Below, piece after piece: positions 1 through 8,647 of a stretch of 64,000 nucleotides of DNA. A program made the translations under genes and the position numbers. The notes under the pieces are model-generated. The model had not been told where the DNA came from and searched no databases. It worked only from the letters and a program-made list of their open reading frames with translations. Source of the stretch: Marinomonas sp. KMM3893 (GTDB lineage Bacteria; Pseudomonadota; Gammaproteobacteria; Pseudomonadales; Marinomonadaceae); contig NZ_SJSC01000005.1 in NCBI RefSeq assembly GCF_004352855.1, positions 124,001 to 188,000 on the forward strand, given 5' to 3'. The number at the start of each line of letters is the position of its first letter. The stretch's first letter is position 1.

Positions 1-44
1 CATTAAGTTTTTACGCATTATAGCCAATCATTATCAAGCCCAAA

Positions 45-605
45 CTAATCGTCTGATACCTGCATACTGTTGGATAATATTTTTTCCAATTTCTCTTTTC
101 CCATCTCTTCCATCACATCTATATTGCGTTCTGGAATGGCGTCGGTATCACCATAAAACTCAATGGCTTTTTCGACACTTGCCTCACGCAACAAATGCAA
201 CATAGGATAAGGAGAGCGATTGGAGTAATTTGAAACATCTTCCGGCTCAGTGCCAGAAAAACAGTAATTTGGATGAAAGGTCGCCAATTGATACACGCCC
301 TCACACTCTTGTTCCAACATGATATTTTCCGCTAGATCCACAAAATCTAAATAACGATAAAAATCACTAAACAAGGTCGGAAACACAAGAATCGTGGTTT
401 CCGTTTCTGGGTGCTCATCCAACCAATGCACCTCAGACATTAATTCTTCCAGCGCCACTTGCGACTTTTTAGAGCGCACAACGACAAATCGAACGCTTTC
501 TCGCTCCATTTCACGCTTCGCGAAAGGGCAAACATTTAAGCCCACAATAAAATCATTCACCCACTTAATGGTTTGGGTGGTTACCAGCTCATCTGACAAA
601 TGCAT
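45..605 (-). CDS. DUF1415 family protein
   Basis: A 186-residue soluble protein matching the DUF1415 family by its overall pattern: an N-terminal 'NVCPFA' cysteine motif around residue 25, a central 'FSDFYRYLDF' stretch and 'ATFHPNYCF' followed by 'NRSPYPMLHLLRE'. The family is widespread in proteobacteria and has no assigned reaction; the conserved Cys, His and Arg residues would suit an enzyme, but that is inference. There is no signal peptide or membrane segment. The ATG is preceded by AGGAAGAAG, a good ribosome binding site. It is transcribed away from the helicase gene to its right, so the gap between them is a divergent promoter region. Family call is confident, function unknown. Confidence 0.85.
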   Translation of the reverse strand: MHLSDELVTTQTIKWVNDFIVGLNVCPFAKREMERESVRFVVVRSKKSQVALEELMSEVHWLDEHPETETTILVFPTLFSDFYRYLDFVDLAENIMLEQECEGVYQLATFHPNYCFSGTEPEDVSNYSNRSPYPMLHLLREASVEKAIEFYGDTDAIPERNIDVMEEMGKEKLEKILSNSMQVSDD

Positions 606-681
606 GATTATCTTCTTCCTATGGTTTTGCCATTTTAGAGCAAAGCACCTAACGGGTCTAACTTAACTCGCCATGAAATAA

Positions 682-699
682 GGTTTCGATTTCGAAACC
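682..699. promoter_or_regulatory. Perfect 8-bp inverted repeat in a divergent promoter region
   Basis: GGTTTCGA and TCGAAACC are separated by TT, about 115 bases upstream of the helicase start and 77 bases from the divergent DUF1415 start. A TATAAA-like element follows directly. The compact dyad suits a dimeric repressor site, but no regulator is identified. Confidence 0.4.
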
Positions 700-812
700 C
701 TATAAAACAAGGTATTATTTAAGATATGCAGCCCATTACACGAGTACTTTACCGGTAATGAGAACGAAAACATTCACTTGCTGCTCCTTTTTCCTCGCAA
801 CAGAGAGTTTAC

Positions 813-2027
813 ATGTCATTTGCTGAACTAGATCTTGATGTCACAATAGAGCAAGCCATCATGGATATGGGGTTTGATACCCCCACCCCAATACAAGAAC
901 AAGCCATCCCTATTGCTTTAGACGGATCAGACTTGCTGGCGACAGCGCCAACCGGCACAGGCAAGACAATTGCCTTTTGCGCCCCAGCGATTCAACACAT
1001 CCTTGACCGAGATGAGCAATCTACTACCGCACCGAAAGTGATGATCCTAGCGCCAAGCCGCGAGCTTGCACGCCAAATATACAATGTCGTTGTGCAACTA
1101 ACGGCACACACCAGAATTGAGTCTCAGCTGATCATTGGTGGCATTCCTTACGGCATGCAACAGCAACAACTAAGCGAAAACTGCGACATTTTGGTTGCCA
1201 CCCCAGGTCGTTTGGTGGAGCTAGACGAAAAACAATGGTTGGATTTAAGCGATGTGTCCTATTTTGTCATTGACGAAGCAGACCGCATGCTGGACATGGG
1301 CTTTTCAAGCGCCATCAACCACCTAGCCAAACAAATCCCCAACGAACATCAAACATTGATGTTCTCCGCCACACTGGAAGGCGAAAAAATGGGACGATTT
1401 GCCAATGCCCTATTAAACGACGAAACACAACAACTTCGTCTTGGCGAATCCTCACGCTCCGTGCCTAGCCAAATTCGCCAGGTGGCCTACCGAGTGGACG
1501 ATGAAGACCACAAAGAAGCCATTCTGAAGCACTTATTAATGCTGGATCGAGTGCAACAAGCCGTGGTGTTTGTCTCCAACCGCGAGCACGTTGACGTCTG
1601 GGTGCAACGCATTCGTAAAATGGGCCTAATGTGTGACGGTCTTCACGGCGAAATGAAACAAGGCGACCGCAGCGAACACTTGAAACAAATGGTTCGTGGC
1701 CGCTTACAAGTATTGGTAGCCACCGACGTTGCGTCTCGCGGCATCGACCTTCCTGAAATAAATACCGTAATTAACTTACGCTTGCCGCGAAAAGCAGACT
1801 CTTATGTTCACCGAGCAGGCCGAGCGTCTCGCGAAGGCGAACCTGGCGACTGCATTTCACTTATCGACATCAACGATTTGCCGATGATCGAAAAAATTCA
1901 GCGTTTTATGCAAGCCAACATTAAATTTGGTCGCATCGAAGGACTGGAAGCGAAAACCAAAGCACGCTCACCAAGCAATCGCCCAAGAAAGAAAAAAGCA
2001 CCGTCTAAAACCAGAGCAAAAAAATAG
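813..2027 (+). CDS. DEAD-box ATP-dependent RNA helicase, SrmB-like
   Basis: A 404-residue RNA helicase that probably works in ribosome assembly or RNA decay in the cytoplasm. Motifs in order: Q motif (FDTPTPIQEQAIP, about residues 20-32), Walker A ATAPTGTGKT (about 43-52), Ia PSRELA, Ib TPGR, II DEAD (154-157), III SAT (185-187), IV-V region with TDVASRGID, and VI HRAGRASREG. The C-terminus is short, basic and rich in Lys and Arg (KARSPSNRPRKKKAPSKTRAKK-type tail), as in SrmB and RhlE proteins, which use such tails to hold RNA. Motif VI has Ala-Ser where most relatives have Thr-Gly/Ala. Assignment to DEAD-box is certain; the SrmB subgroup is a judgement. A strong hairpin terminator follows. 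Confidence 0.93.
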   Translation: MSFAELDLDVTIEQAIMDMGFDTPTPIQEQAIPIALDGSDLLATAPTGTGKTIAFCAPAIQHILDRDEQSTTAPKVMILAPSRELARQIYNVVVQLTAHTRIESQLIIGGIPYGMQQQQLSENCDILVATPGRLVELDEKQWLDLSDVSYFVIDEADRMLDMGFSSAINHLAKQIPNEHQTLMFSATLEGEKMGRFANALLNDETQQLRLGESSRSVPSQIRQVAYRVDDEDHKEAILKHLLMLDRVQQAVVFVSNREHVDVWVQRIRKMGLMCDGLHGEMKQGDRSEHLKQMVRGRLQVLVATDVASRGIDLPEINTVINLRLPRKADSYVHRAGRASREGEPGDCISLIDINDLPMIEKIQRFMQANIKFGRIEGLEAKTKARSPSNRPRKKKAPSKTRAKK

Positions 2028-2079
2028 CAACACCCGCTTGGCCAGCAAACACGACCAAGCACGCTCAAACGACGGACAC

Positions 2080-2112
2080 AAAAAAGGGCTTTTTGAAAAA
2101 AGCCCTTTTTTT
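2080..2112. terminator. Rho-independent terminator, probably bidirectional
   Basis: A hairpin with AAAAAAGGGC and GCCCTTTTTT arms lies between the convergent helicase and ribA genes. A-runs and T-runs flank it on both sides, so it can end transcripts from either strand. Confidence 0.85.
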
Positions 2113-2153
2113 ACACCTCACGCTTCGGCCGGTGTACCAGCCATCTGCGCGCT

Positions 2154-2768
2154 TTATTCATCGTCAAACACAAGCGTATGCTGCTTACGAGCCGCTTTGG
2201 TGTGTAGATAGGAGCGATTATGCTGGTTTACATGCACTTTGGTTGGCACCAATTCCGCCACTTCAATACCATGTTCCTTCAACTGCTTTGCTTTATCAGG
2301 GTTGTTGGTTAACAAACGAATTTTCGTCACACCCAATGACTTCAGCATTTCTGCGGCCACGCCAAAGTCACGACCGTCTTCTGGTAAATGCAGCATTTCA
2401 TTCGCTTGGTAGGTGTCATAGCCTTTATCTTGCAGGGCGTACGCGTCTAACTTAGCGTACAAACCAATGCCGCGTCCTTCTTGGCGCAAATAAAGAATGT
2501 AACCGCCTTCCTCATTAATACGGTCTATGGCCTCATCAAGCTGCTCACCACAATCACAACGCCCAGAGCCAAAGACATCCCCAGTCAAACATTCAGAATG
2601 CAATCGCACCAAAGGCACTTCGTTTTGAGCCTTTGCGTTTTTTCCCTCACAGAAAATACCAATGTGCTCTTTACCTGATTCATCTCCATTAAAAGAAATA
2701 AAATCAGCCATTACGTCGCCCGCTCTTACAGGAATTGTCACTCGACGTTTAACCGTTAACTGACCCAT
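2154..2768 (-). CDS. ribA: GTP cyclohydrolase II
   Basis: Catalyses the first step of riboflavin synthesis, opening GTP to a diaminopyrimidine phosphate plus formate and pyrophosphate. With the start at MGQLTVKRR, the protein is 204 residues, close to the roughly 200 of stand-alone RibA. Zinc ligands are Cys60, Cys71 and Cys73 in 'HSECLTG...RCDCG', and '[10 protein letters not shown]' holds the conserved arginine and glycine-rich loop. 'LLTNNPDK' is also typical. An in-frame ATG 15 codons upstream exists, but the family begins near the chosen Met and a GAGAG element precedes it. It is not fused to RibB. It converges with the helicase gene and is followed on its left by the shared terminator. 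Confidence 0.93.
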   Translation of the reverse strand: MGQLTVKRRVTIPVRAGDVMADFISFNGDESGKEHIGIFCEGKNAKAQNEVPLVRLHSECLTGDVFGSGRCDCGEQLDEAIDRINEEGGYILYLRQEGRGIGLYAKLDAYALQDKGYDTYQANEMLHLPEDGRDFGVAAEMLKSLGVTKIRLLTNNPDKAKQLKEHGIEVAELVPTKVHVNQHNRSYLHTKAARKQHTLVFDDE

Positions 2769-2847
2769 TGTCTCTATACTCTCTTTGTAAAATAATGCTT
2801 TATATGCGTGCATTATAAGTACTTTTCAACATACAAACTAAGGAAAA

Positions 2848-3321
2848 CTAGATTAAATGATCTAAAGGTAAAGAAGTGCCGTCTTTGACACTGCGCAATA
2901 GAAAACTCGACTGCACTCCTGTCACCCCAGGAATCCGCGTTAACTGACCCAACAAAAAGTCATGGTATTTCTCCATATCCTCCACCACCACCTCTAGTAA
3001 ATAGTCACAATTTTGCCCCGTTACCAGGTTACAGTTTCGAACTTCGGGAAAACCATTCACTTCCTCTTCAAACACGCCAAAGCGGTCTGGTGTGTGCCTA
3101 TCCATGCTAATCTGCAAAAAAGCCGTTAACTTCAACCCCAAACTTGAGCGCTTTAATAAGGTAACCTTACGATCTATGATGCCACTTTCTTCTAACGCTT
3201 TTACTCTTCTCAAACAAGGCGATGGAGACAATCCCACCCGATCCGCCAACTCCTGATTAGTAAGACCAGAATCTTGCTGAATCTCCTTCAATATACTCAA
3301 ATCAATCTTGTCAAACTTCAT
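2848..3321 (-). CDS. Lrp/AsnC family transcriptional regulator
   Basis: A 157-residue regulator with an N-terminal winged helix-turn-helix (about residues 5-60, 'GLTNQELADRVGLSPSPCLRRVKALEESGII') and a C-terminal RAM ligand-binding domain (about 70-150, with 'VTGQNCDYLLEVVVEDMEKYHDFL'). Family members bind amino acids and form octamers that wrap DNA. The start at MKFDKIDL follows a GGTGG ribosome binding site; an upstream in-frame ATG adds ten poorly conserved residues. The gene is divergent from leuA, so leucine or a related amino acid as effector and leuA as target are reasonable but unproven. Confidence 0.9.
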   Translation of the reverse strand: MKFDKIDLSILKEIQQDSGLTNQELADRVGLSPSPCLRRVKALEESGIIDRKVTLLKRSSLGLKLTAFLQISMDRHTPDRFGVFEEEVNGFPEVRNCNLVTGQNCDYLLEVVVEDMEKYHDFLLGQLTRIPGVTGVQSSFLLRSVKDGTSLPLDHLI

Positions 3322-3510
3322 AAAACCACCATTTTTGTCCGATTTATCCAAATACTAGCAATATACTGCCAAACAATATGTGATTTTTATTAAAAAACGC
3401 AATCTTTTACCCCAAGTTTTTCGTTACTATAGAAACATAGAAAAGCGCCTATTCGAGAAGCGCATAACACACAGGGGTTTACCGACCCTCAACCAGCAAG
3501 GACCTACATC

Positions 3511-5184
3511 ATGACGTCTTTTGACCACACTAAGTACACGCCATTCAAACCAGTGGCGATTCAAAACCGCACTTGGCCTGACCAAGAAATCACTAAAGCA
3601 CCTATTTGGTCTAGTGTTGACCTGCGCGATGGCAACCAAGCACTGGTTGAGCCAATGACTGTGGAACAAAAGAAACAATTCTTCGCCCTACTGGTTGATG
3701 TTGGCTTTAAAGAAATCGAAGTGGGCTTTCCTGCTGCCTCCCAATTGGATTTTGATTTTGTACGCTGGTTAATCGAAGAAGACCAAGTGCCTGACGATGT
3801 CTACATTCAAGTATTGACCCAAGCACGCCCAGAATTGATTGAACGTACTTACGAATCCTTGAAAGGCGCTAAAAAAGCCATCGTTCACGTTTACAACTCC
3901 ACCTCGACCACTCAGCGTGAGCAAGTGTTCCGTATGGACATGGCCGGCATCAAAAAAATCGCAGTAGATGGTGCCCAGTGCGTCAAAGACCACGCCGCGA
4001 AACACCCTGAAACAGAATGGGTATTTCAATATTCACCAGAGAGTTTTACCGGCACAGAAATCGATTACGCCATTGAAGTCGTCGACGCGGTTGCTGATGT
4101 ATGGCAACCAACACCTGACAACAAAATCATCATTAACTTGCCTGCTACTGTCGAGGTGTCCACACCTAACCGTTACGCAGATCAGATTGAATACTTCTGC
4201 CGCAACGTGAAAAAACGCGACAGCATGATAGTCAGCCTACACACTCACAATGACCGAGGTTGTGGCGTTGCCGCTGCAGAACTAGGCGTGATGGCGGGTG
4301 CAGACCGCATTGAAGGCACCTTGCTAGGCAATGGCGAAAGAACAGGCAACATGGACATCGTGACTATGGCGATGAACATTTACAGCCAAGGTATTGATCC
4401 AGAGTTGGCACTAGGCGATATGGACCGCATCATAAGTGTGGTTCAAGCCTGCACCTTACTACAAGTTCACCCGCGCCACCCTTACGCAGGCGAATTGGTG
4501 TTTACTGCTTTCTCTGGCTCTCACCAAGATGCCATTAAAAAATGTTTGGCCAATCAGACTGACGACAAACCTTGGGATGTGGCTTACTTGCCAATCGACC
4601 CTCGCGACGTGGGCCGCAGCTACCAAGAAGTGATTCGTGTAAACAGCCAATCAGGAAAAGGCGGCATCGCTTACACTCTTGAGCAAGAATACGGCTTGGC
4701 ATTGCCTCGCTGGTTGCAAGTAGAATTCAGCCCTATCGTGCAGCAATTTGCTGAAAAAGATGGCGGCGTTGTCAACGCTGAATCCATGAAGGATCTGTTC
4801 GAAAGCAGCTTCGTAACGGGCACCAGCCCTTACAAACTTGGCCGTTATGACCTTGCAAAAGAAGAGGAAGACACCGTTCGCGCAGAATTGCTTAGCGACA
4901 GCGGCAGCGTGAAAATCAGCGGATCTGGCAATGGCGCCTTGTCTGCCTTCAGTGAAGCACTAGGCAATCACTTTAACATGCGAGTGGATATCATCCAGTA
5001 TCAAGAGCACGCATTGACTGTTGGCAGTGACTCTCAAGCCATCGCCTACGTTCAAGCCAATATTAATGGTGATCGCTTTAACGGCGTAGCAATAGATAAC
5101 GACATTGTGTCTGCTTCTATTCAAGCCTTGCTTGCTACAGTGAACCAGAAGACACTTCAAACCCAAAACGCGGCGGTTGCTTAA
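3511..5184 (+). CDS. leuA: 2-isopropylmalate synthase, long (type 2) form
   Basis: Condenses 2-oxoisovalerate with acetyl-CoA, the committed step of leucine synthesis. At 557 residues it belongs to the longer LeuA class that begins with a 'KYTPFKPVAIQNRTWPD' segment, unlike the shorter enterobacterial enzyme. The catalytic TIM barrel shows the metal-binding 'DLRDGNQAL' (about residues 38-46) and 'SLHTHNDRG' (about 243-251), with 'GNGERTGNMD' nearby. The last 120 or so residues form the LeuA dimerisation/allosteric domain, with 'SGSGNGALSAF'. The ATG follows an AAGGA site. No leucine-rich leader peptide is obvious upstream, so control by the divergent Lrp-family protein is the more visible option. 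A strong terminator follows. Confidence 0.96.
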   Translation: MTSFDHTKYTPFKPVAIQNRTWPDQEITKAPIWSSVDLRDGNQALVEPMTVEQKKQFFALLVDVGFKEIEVGFPAASQLDFDFVRWLIEEDQVPDDVYIQVLTQARPELIERTYESLKGAKKAIVHVYNSTSTTQREQVFRMDMAGIKKIAVDGAQCVKDHAAKHPETEWVFQYSPESFTGTEIDYAIEVVDAVADVWQPTPDNKIIINLPATVEVSTPNRYADQIEYFCRNVKKRDSMIVSLHTHNDRGCGVAAAELGVMAGADRIEGTLLGNGERTGNMDIVTMAMNIYSQGIDPELALGDMDRIISVVQACTLLQVHPRHPYAGELVFTAFSGSHQDAIKKCLANQTDDKPWDVAYLPIDPRDVGRSYQEVIRVNSQSGKGGIAYTLEQEYGLALPRWLQVEFSPIVQQFAEKDGGVVNAESMKDLFESSFVTGTSPYKLGRYDLAKEEEDTVRAELLSDSGSVKISGSGNGALSAFSEALGNHFNMRVDIIQYQEHALTVGSDSQAIAYVQANINGDRFNGVAIDNDIVSASIQALLATVNQKTLQTQNAAVA

Positions 5185-5206
5185 TAAAGCAACGCACGTG
5201 TCGACA

Positions 5207-5239
5207 TAAAAAAACCGCTTCCATGTGAAGCGGTTTTTT
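5207..5239 (+). terminator. Rho-independent terminator of leuA
   Basis: Arms AAACCGCTTC and GAAGCGGTTT enclose a short CATGT loop and are followed by a T-run. An A-run on the other side could also serve the convergent operon on the minus strand. Confidence 0.9.
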
Positions 5240-5273
5240 TGTTTTAAAGAGCCGTTTTTTAACTAATAGCGAC

Positions 5274-5699
5274 TTATTTAATTAATGGCTGCATGGCTGG
5301 CTCACAACGAGAAAGATCAAATCCTTTGCCAGCCACCAAGGTTTTGAGGTCGTTATAATTTGCCCCTTGGGCAGTATTTAATAGTACCCACAACACAGAA
5401 GAACGGGTGCCTGTACGGCAAAATGCCAAGGTTTTTTTCTCACCCGCCAATGCGGCGACCTGAGCGTCCACTTCGGATTCACTCAAGGTCTTCAAATCAA
5501 CCGGATTATGAACATACTCAAGCCCCAATTCCGCAGCGGCTTTTTCCAATTCAATAGACAAGGGCTGATCATCCACCTCATGATCTGGGCGATTATTGAT
5601 AATGCTCTCAAAGCCTAGCGCTTTTAGCTGAAGCAGATCTGCAACCGCAATTTGTGGCGCGACAAAATAATTACTCGCCAATGGGATTGGGTTATCCAT
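5274..5699 (-). CDS. TIGR01244 family phosphatase-like/sulfurtransferase protein
   Basis: A 141-residue protein of the DUF442/TIGR01244 group, which shares the fold of cysteine-based phosphatases. The active-site loop is FCRTGTRS, with nucleophile Cys94 and the phosphate-binding Arg100 (C-x5-R), and 'FESIINNRPDHE' near the N-terminus is the usual family signature. In some bacteria this domain is fused to a persulfide dioxygenase-like protein, so a role in sulfur metabolism is discussed for the family; nothing here tests it. The ATG has an AAGGAG ribosome binding site and lies 27 bases after ppiC, so the two are probably one operon. Confidence 0.85.
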   Translation of the reverse strand: MDNPIPLASNYFVAPQIAVADLLQLKALGFESIINNRPDHEVDDQPLSIELEKAAAELGLEYVHNPVDLKTLSESEVDAQVAALAGEKKTLAFCRTGTRSSVLWVLLNTAQGANYNDLKTLVAGKGFDLSRCEPAMQPLIK

Positions 5700-5726
5700 C
5701 GTTATTCTCCTTCGTGTGTGATGTGA

Positions 5727-6005
5727 TTAAGATCGGTACAATACTTTTATCAGATGAAAACCAAACTGAGTTTTGATGGGTCCCTGCACTTTCAACAAAG
5801 GGCCACTAAAAACCGCCTTATCAAACGCCGCAACCATATCGCCTTTACGAAACTCCCCAAGGTCCCCACCTTTTTTACCTGACGGGCAAGTAGAAAACTG
5901 CTTAGCCAGCTTATAAAAATCCGCGCCTTTATCCAGCTTTCCTTTAATGGATTCTGCTTCTGCTTTGGTTTTTACCAAAATATGACATGCACTTGCTGTC
6001 GCCAC
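5727..6005 (-). CDS. ppiC: Parvulin-type peptidyl-prolyl cis-trans isomerase C
   Basis: A small cytoplasmic proline isomerase consisting of one parvulin domain. The sequence '[20 protein letters not shown]', then '[13 protein letters not shown]' and '[13 protein letters not shown]', follows E. coli PpiC closely along its length. The chosen start is GTG, giving [11 protein letters not shown] (92 residues) in register with E. coli MAKTAAALHILV, with GGAG about eight bases upstream; a TTG four codons earlier is possible but would overlap that site. It is probably co-transcribed with the TIGR01244 gene downstream. Confidence 0.93.
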   Translation of the reverse strand: MATASACHILVKTKAEAESIKGKLDKGADFYKLAKQFSTCPSGKKGGDLGEFRKGDMVAAFDKAVFSGPLLKVQGPIKTQFGFHLIKVLYRS

Positions 6006-6097
6006 CCTTCTCTCCAACTCAAATATTGATCAAACTCGCATTCTAACGTATTTGATGTGATAGGATGAGATTTTACACCAAATAAGGCGACTAGGCT

Positions 6098-6895
6098 GTG
6101 GAACCCTATCTAGAAATTCAAGATCTCTCTCTTTTGCTCGTCGAACCTTCCGACATGCAAAAAAAAGTCATCGCCAAAGCACTTGAAGAATCCGGCATTA
6201 AGCACATTGAATTTGCCAACAACATCGAAGAAACTCTCGCACTGCTGGCCAGCTTTCCACCAGACCTGATTATTTCAGCCATGTACCTTCCTGATGGCAC
6301 AGCGAACGAGCTAATCGACGCCATTCGCAGCAATGAAAGGACAGAAGAACAATGCTTTATGCTAGTGTCGAGCGAGAGTAATCAGCACAACCTAGAGCAC
6401 TTAAAACAAGCGGGAGTATTGGCCATTCTGCCTAAGCCCTTTACTAATAAAGACCTCAAAAGAGCGATTTATTCGACATTGGATTTTATTCTAGAAGAGG
6501 AAATCAGCCTAGAGCTGTTTGATCCACGAAACTTACGAGTTCTCGTGGTGGACGACAGCGTCATGTCGCAAAAGTACGTCAGCCGCACCTTAAATGCCAT
6601 GGGCATAAACCACATACAGGTAGCCGATAATGGCCAGCAAGCCATCGAACGTCTAAATTGCGACGATTTTGACCTTATTGTCACAGATTATAATATGCCA
6701 GAAATGGACGGGAGAGAGCTGGCGAGAACCGTTCGACAATCAACCGAACTTGCCCACATTCCCATTCTAATGGTCAGCTCCAACGCCGGCGACAGCCAGC
6801 TGTCAAACATTGCCCAAGAAGGGGTAGATGCGATCTGTGGGAAACCCTTTGAGCCTAGGGTCATTCGTCAGCTATTGGCGCAAATCTTAAATTAG
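6098..6895 (+). CDS. Tandem receiver-domain response regulator without output domain
   Basis: A 265-residue protein made of two CheY-like receiver domains. The first (about residues 10-125) is degenerate: the acidic pocket reads 'LLLVEPSD' and the phosphorylation strand reads 'DLIISAMYLP', with no Asp at the usual phospho-acceptor position, although 'PKPF' keeps the conserved Lys. The second (about 145-264) is complete, with 'VVDDS', 'VTDYNMPEMDG' and 'GKPF'. No DNA-binding, GGDEF or enzymatic domain follows, so it probably signals through protein contacts. It starts at GTG. It converges with a REC-REC-GGDEF gene that has a related receiver layout, which suggests but does not prove a shared pathway. 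Confidence 0.88.
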   Translation: MEPYLEIQDLSLLLVEPSDMQKKVIAKALEESGIKHIEFANNIEETLALLASFPPDLIISAMYLPDGTANELIDAIRSNERTEEQCFMLVSSESNQHNLEHLKQAGVLAILPKPFTNKDLKRAIYSTLDFILEEEISLELFDPRNLRVLVVDDSVMSQKYVSRTLNAMGINHIQVADNGQQAIERLNCDDFDLIVTDYNMPEMDGRELARTVRQSTELAHIPILMVSSNAGDSQLSNIAQEGVDAICGKPFEPRVIRQLLAQILN

Positions 6896-6934
6896 ATACC
6901 CCATTAAACCCAGCAGCGCACAGAAGCCTCGGCG

Positions 6935-8170
6935 TTAACCTGCAACAATCTGGTTACGGCCGCGGCTTTTGGCTTCGTATAAACGCGCATCAGCGATCTT
7001 AATCGCCTCTTCTAGGCCGCCATCCTGGGTTACAAACACACCAATACTAGAGGTCATAGGGATCTTAGCTTCGGTGAAGGTCATTGCCCTCAGCGCGGAC
7101 ATAAAACTCTGCAGTTTAGCATCAAAAGACGCCCCGCCTTCATCAATGACGCAAAATTCCTCCCCACTAAATCGAGCCACCAGCGCCTCGGGAAAAGACA
7201 GCAGCATCTGCTCGCCCATTTCTTTCAATAAGGCATCGCCAACCATAAAGCCATAAATGTCGTTCACTTGCTTAAAAGCGTCTAAATCGATCATCGCCAG
7301 CCCCACGCCCTCTGGCTTGGCGGCTTGTTTATCAAAAAACGCCTGACCTTCATCAAACAGATAACGGCGACTTCTTAAGCGCGTTAAGGAATCAACCGCA
7401 TCCATATCACGAATGGTTTCTAACATTTCTTGGGACTCTAAGTTTTGAATCACCCGACAATGAAACTCTTCATGATAAAATGGCTTTTTAATGAAGTCAT
7501 TCGCGCCCATTTTAATAAACCTTGCCGACAAGGCATTATCTCCCTCAGCCGATAAACCTATGATCACCAAGTCTTGGAAGCGAGTATTCTGACGTAACAT
7601 TCGAACCAAATCATAGCCGTTAATGAGCGGCATATTATGATCGGTGATCAGTAAGCGAATATCAGGATCTGACTCCAACATAGACAAGGCTTCTTGACCA
7701 TTTTCTACAGCAATGACGTTAAAACGGTATTGTTCAAGCAAGGCTTTAATAAACAAACGACTGGTCGACGAATCTTCCGCTACTAAGGCTTTAATTGATT
7801 GGTTTTTCCTGAGGCGTTCAATCACACTGACGACATGATTAAACGAATAGCGGCTGTCTTTTGTGATGTAGTCCAAGACCCCTTTGTTCAACAAACTTAA
7901 GCGCAGCGCATCATCATAGGTGCCCGTTAACACCACACAAGGGATCGAAAGCGACAACACAAGATCGACGATCTCCCCATCTACGGCATCTGGTAAATGA
8001 AGATCCACAATCGCCGCAAAAAAAGGCTCACTTCCTTCCTCAGTTAACACCAACTTTGCTTCTTCATAGCTGGCGCATAACACAGGTGAAAAAGAGGCGG
8101 TTTGCGACAATAAATGCTTTAAAACTTTTAATACAACGGGGCTATCTTCAACCACTAAAATTTTGTTCAT
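6935..8170 (-). CDS. REC-REC-GGDEF diguanylate cyclase response regulator
   Basis: A 411-residue protein predicted to make cyclic di-GMP in response to phosphorylation. Domains: receiver 1 (about 1-120, 'VVEDS', 'IVDLHLPD'), receiver 2 (about 127-245, 'VAEDSS', 'ITDHNMPLINGYD', 'KKPF') and GGDEF (about 255-410, 'DSLTRLRSRRYLF', 'IDLDAFKQVNDIYG'). The active-site loop reads 'RFSGEEF', so Ser replaces the first Gly of GGEEF; such variants can remain active in some relatives, but activity cannot be assumed. No RxxD inhibitory site is evident four residues before the motif. Both receivers have a phospho-acceptor Asp, unlike the facing tandem receiver protein. Confidence 0.92.
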   Translation of the reverse strand: MNKILVVEDSPVVLKVLKHLLSQTASFSPVLCASYEEAKLVLTEEGSEPFFAAIVDLHLPDAVDGEIVDLVLSLSIPCVVLTGTYDDALRLSLLNKGVLDYITKDSRYSFNHVVSVIERLRKNQSIKALVAEDSSTSRLFIKALLEQYRFNVIAVENGQEALSMLESDPDIRLLITDHNMPLINGYDLVRMLRQNTRFQDLVIIGLSAEGDNALSARFIKMGANDFIKKPFYHEEFHCRVIQNLESQEMLETIRDMDAVDSLTRLRSRRYLFDEGQAFFDKQAAKPEGVGLAMIDLDAFKQVNDIYGFMVGDALLKEMGEQMLLSFPEALVARFSGEEFCVIDEGGASFDAKLQSFMSALRAMTFTEAKIPMTSSIGVFVTQDGGLEEAIKIADARLYEAKSRGRNQIVAG

Positions 8171-8359
8171 AATGATAATAACAACACTTCACTAAAGGAG
8201 GACGTCTCAGGTCGATTTACACACTTATTTAAAGCTTTCCTATTGCCCTATGCTTGGGATACTTTAAAATAGTATATAAATGCATAAGTTTTTGAATATT
8301 CTATCTATTTACATAAACTTACTTGCTTATTAAGCCATTTAACAGGGTATCTCGCCGAT

Positions 8360-8647
8360 ATGCAATGTCGTTCTCACTGCGGTGCCTGTTGTACAGCACC
8401 TTCTATTTCATCCCCCATTCCAGGGATGCCCAATGGGAAAGCCGCTGGGCAGGCATGCATTCACCTTCTAACCGACTATCGTTGCGCCATTTTCAATGAC
8501 CCATCCCGCCCGAAAGTGTGCCGTGATTTTAGCGCCGAAGCGATGATCTGTGGCAACAGCAGAGAAGAAGCCTTGCAAATTATCACCTCGATTGAACAAG
8601 CCACTACCCCAACGGACCACCATGTCACTGCTAGGAGCACCCTATGA
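8360..8647 (+). CDS. YkgJ family cysteine cluster protein
   Basis: A 95-residue protein with a CxxCxxCC-type cluster near the N-terminus ('MQCRSHCGACCTAP'), further Cys residues in 'GQACIHL', 'YRCAIFND', 'PKVCRDF' and 'MICGNSREEAL'. This is the usual YkgJ/UPF0153 spacing and implies a bound Zn or Fe-S centre. The function is not established. Its stop overlaps the start of the L,D-transpeptidase gene in an ATGA arrangement, so the two are likely translationally coupled. The 189-base gap before it shows no clear regulatory motif. Confidence 0.85.
   Translation: MQCRSHCGACCTAPSISSPIPGMPNGKAAGQACIHLLTDYRCAIFNDPSRPKVCRDFSAEAMICGNSREEALQIITSIEQATTPTDHHVTARSTL

Noticed and set aside
3352..3510. Leucine attenuator leader peptide before leuA
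   Set aside because: No short frame rich in Leu codons and no alternative terminator hairpin was seen.
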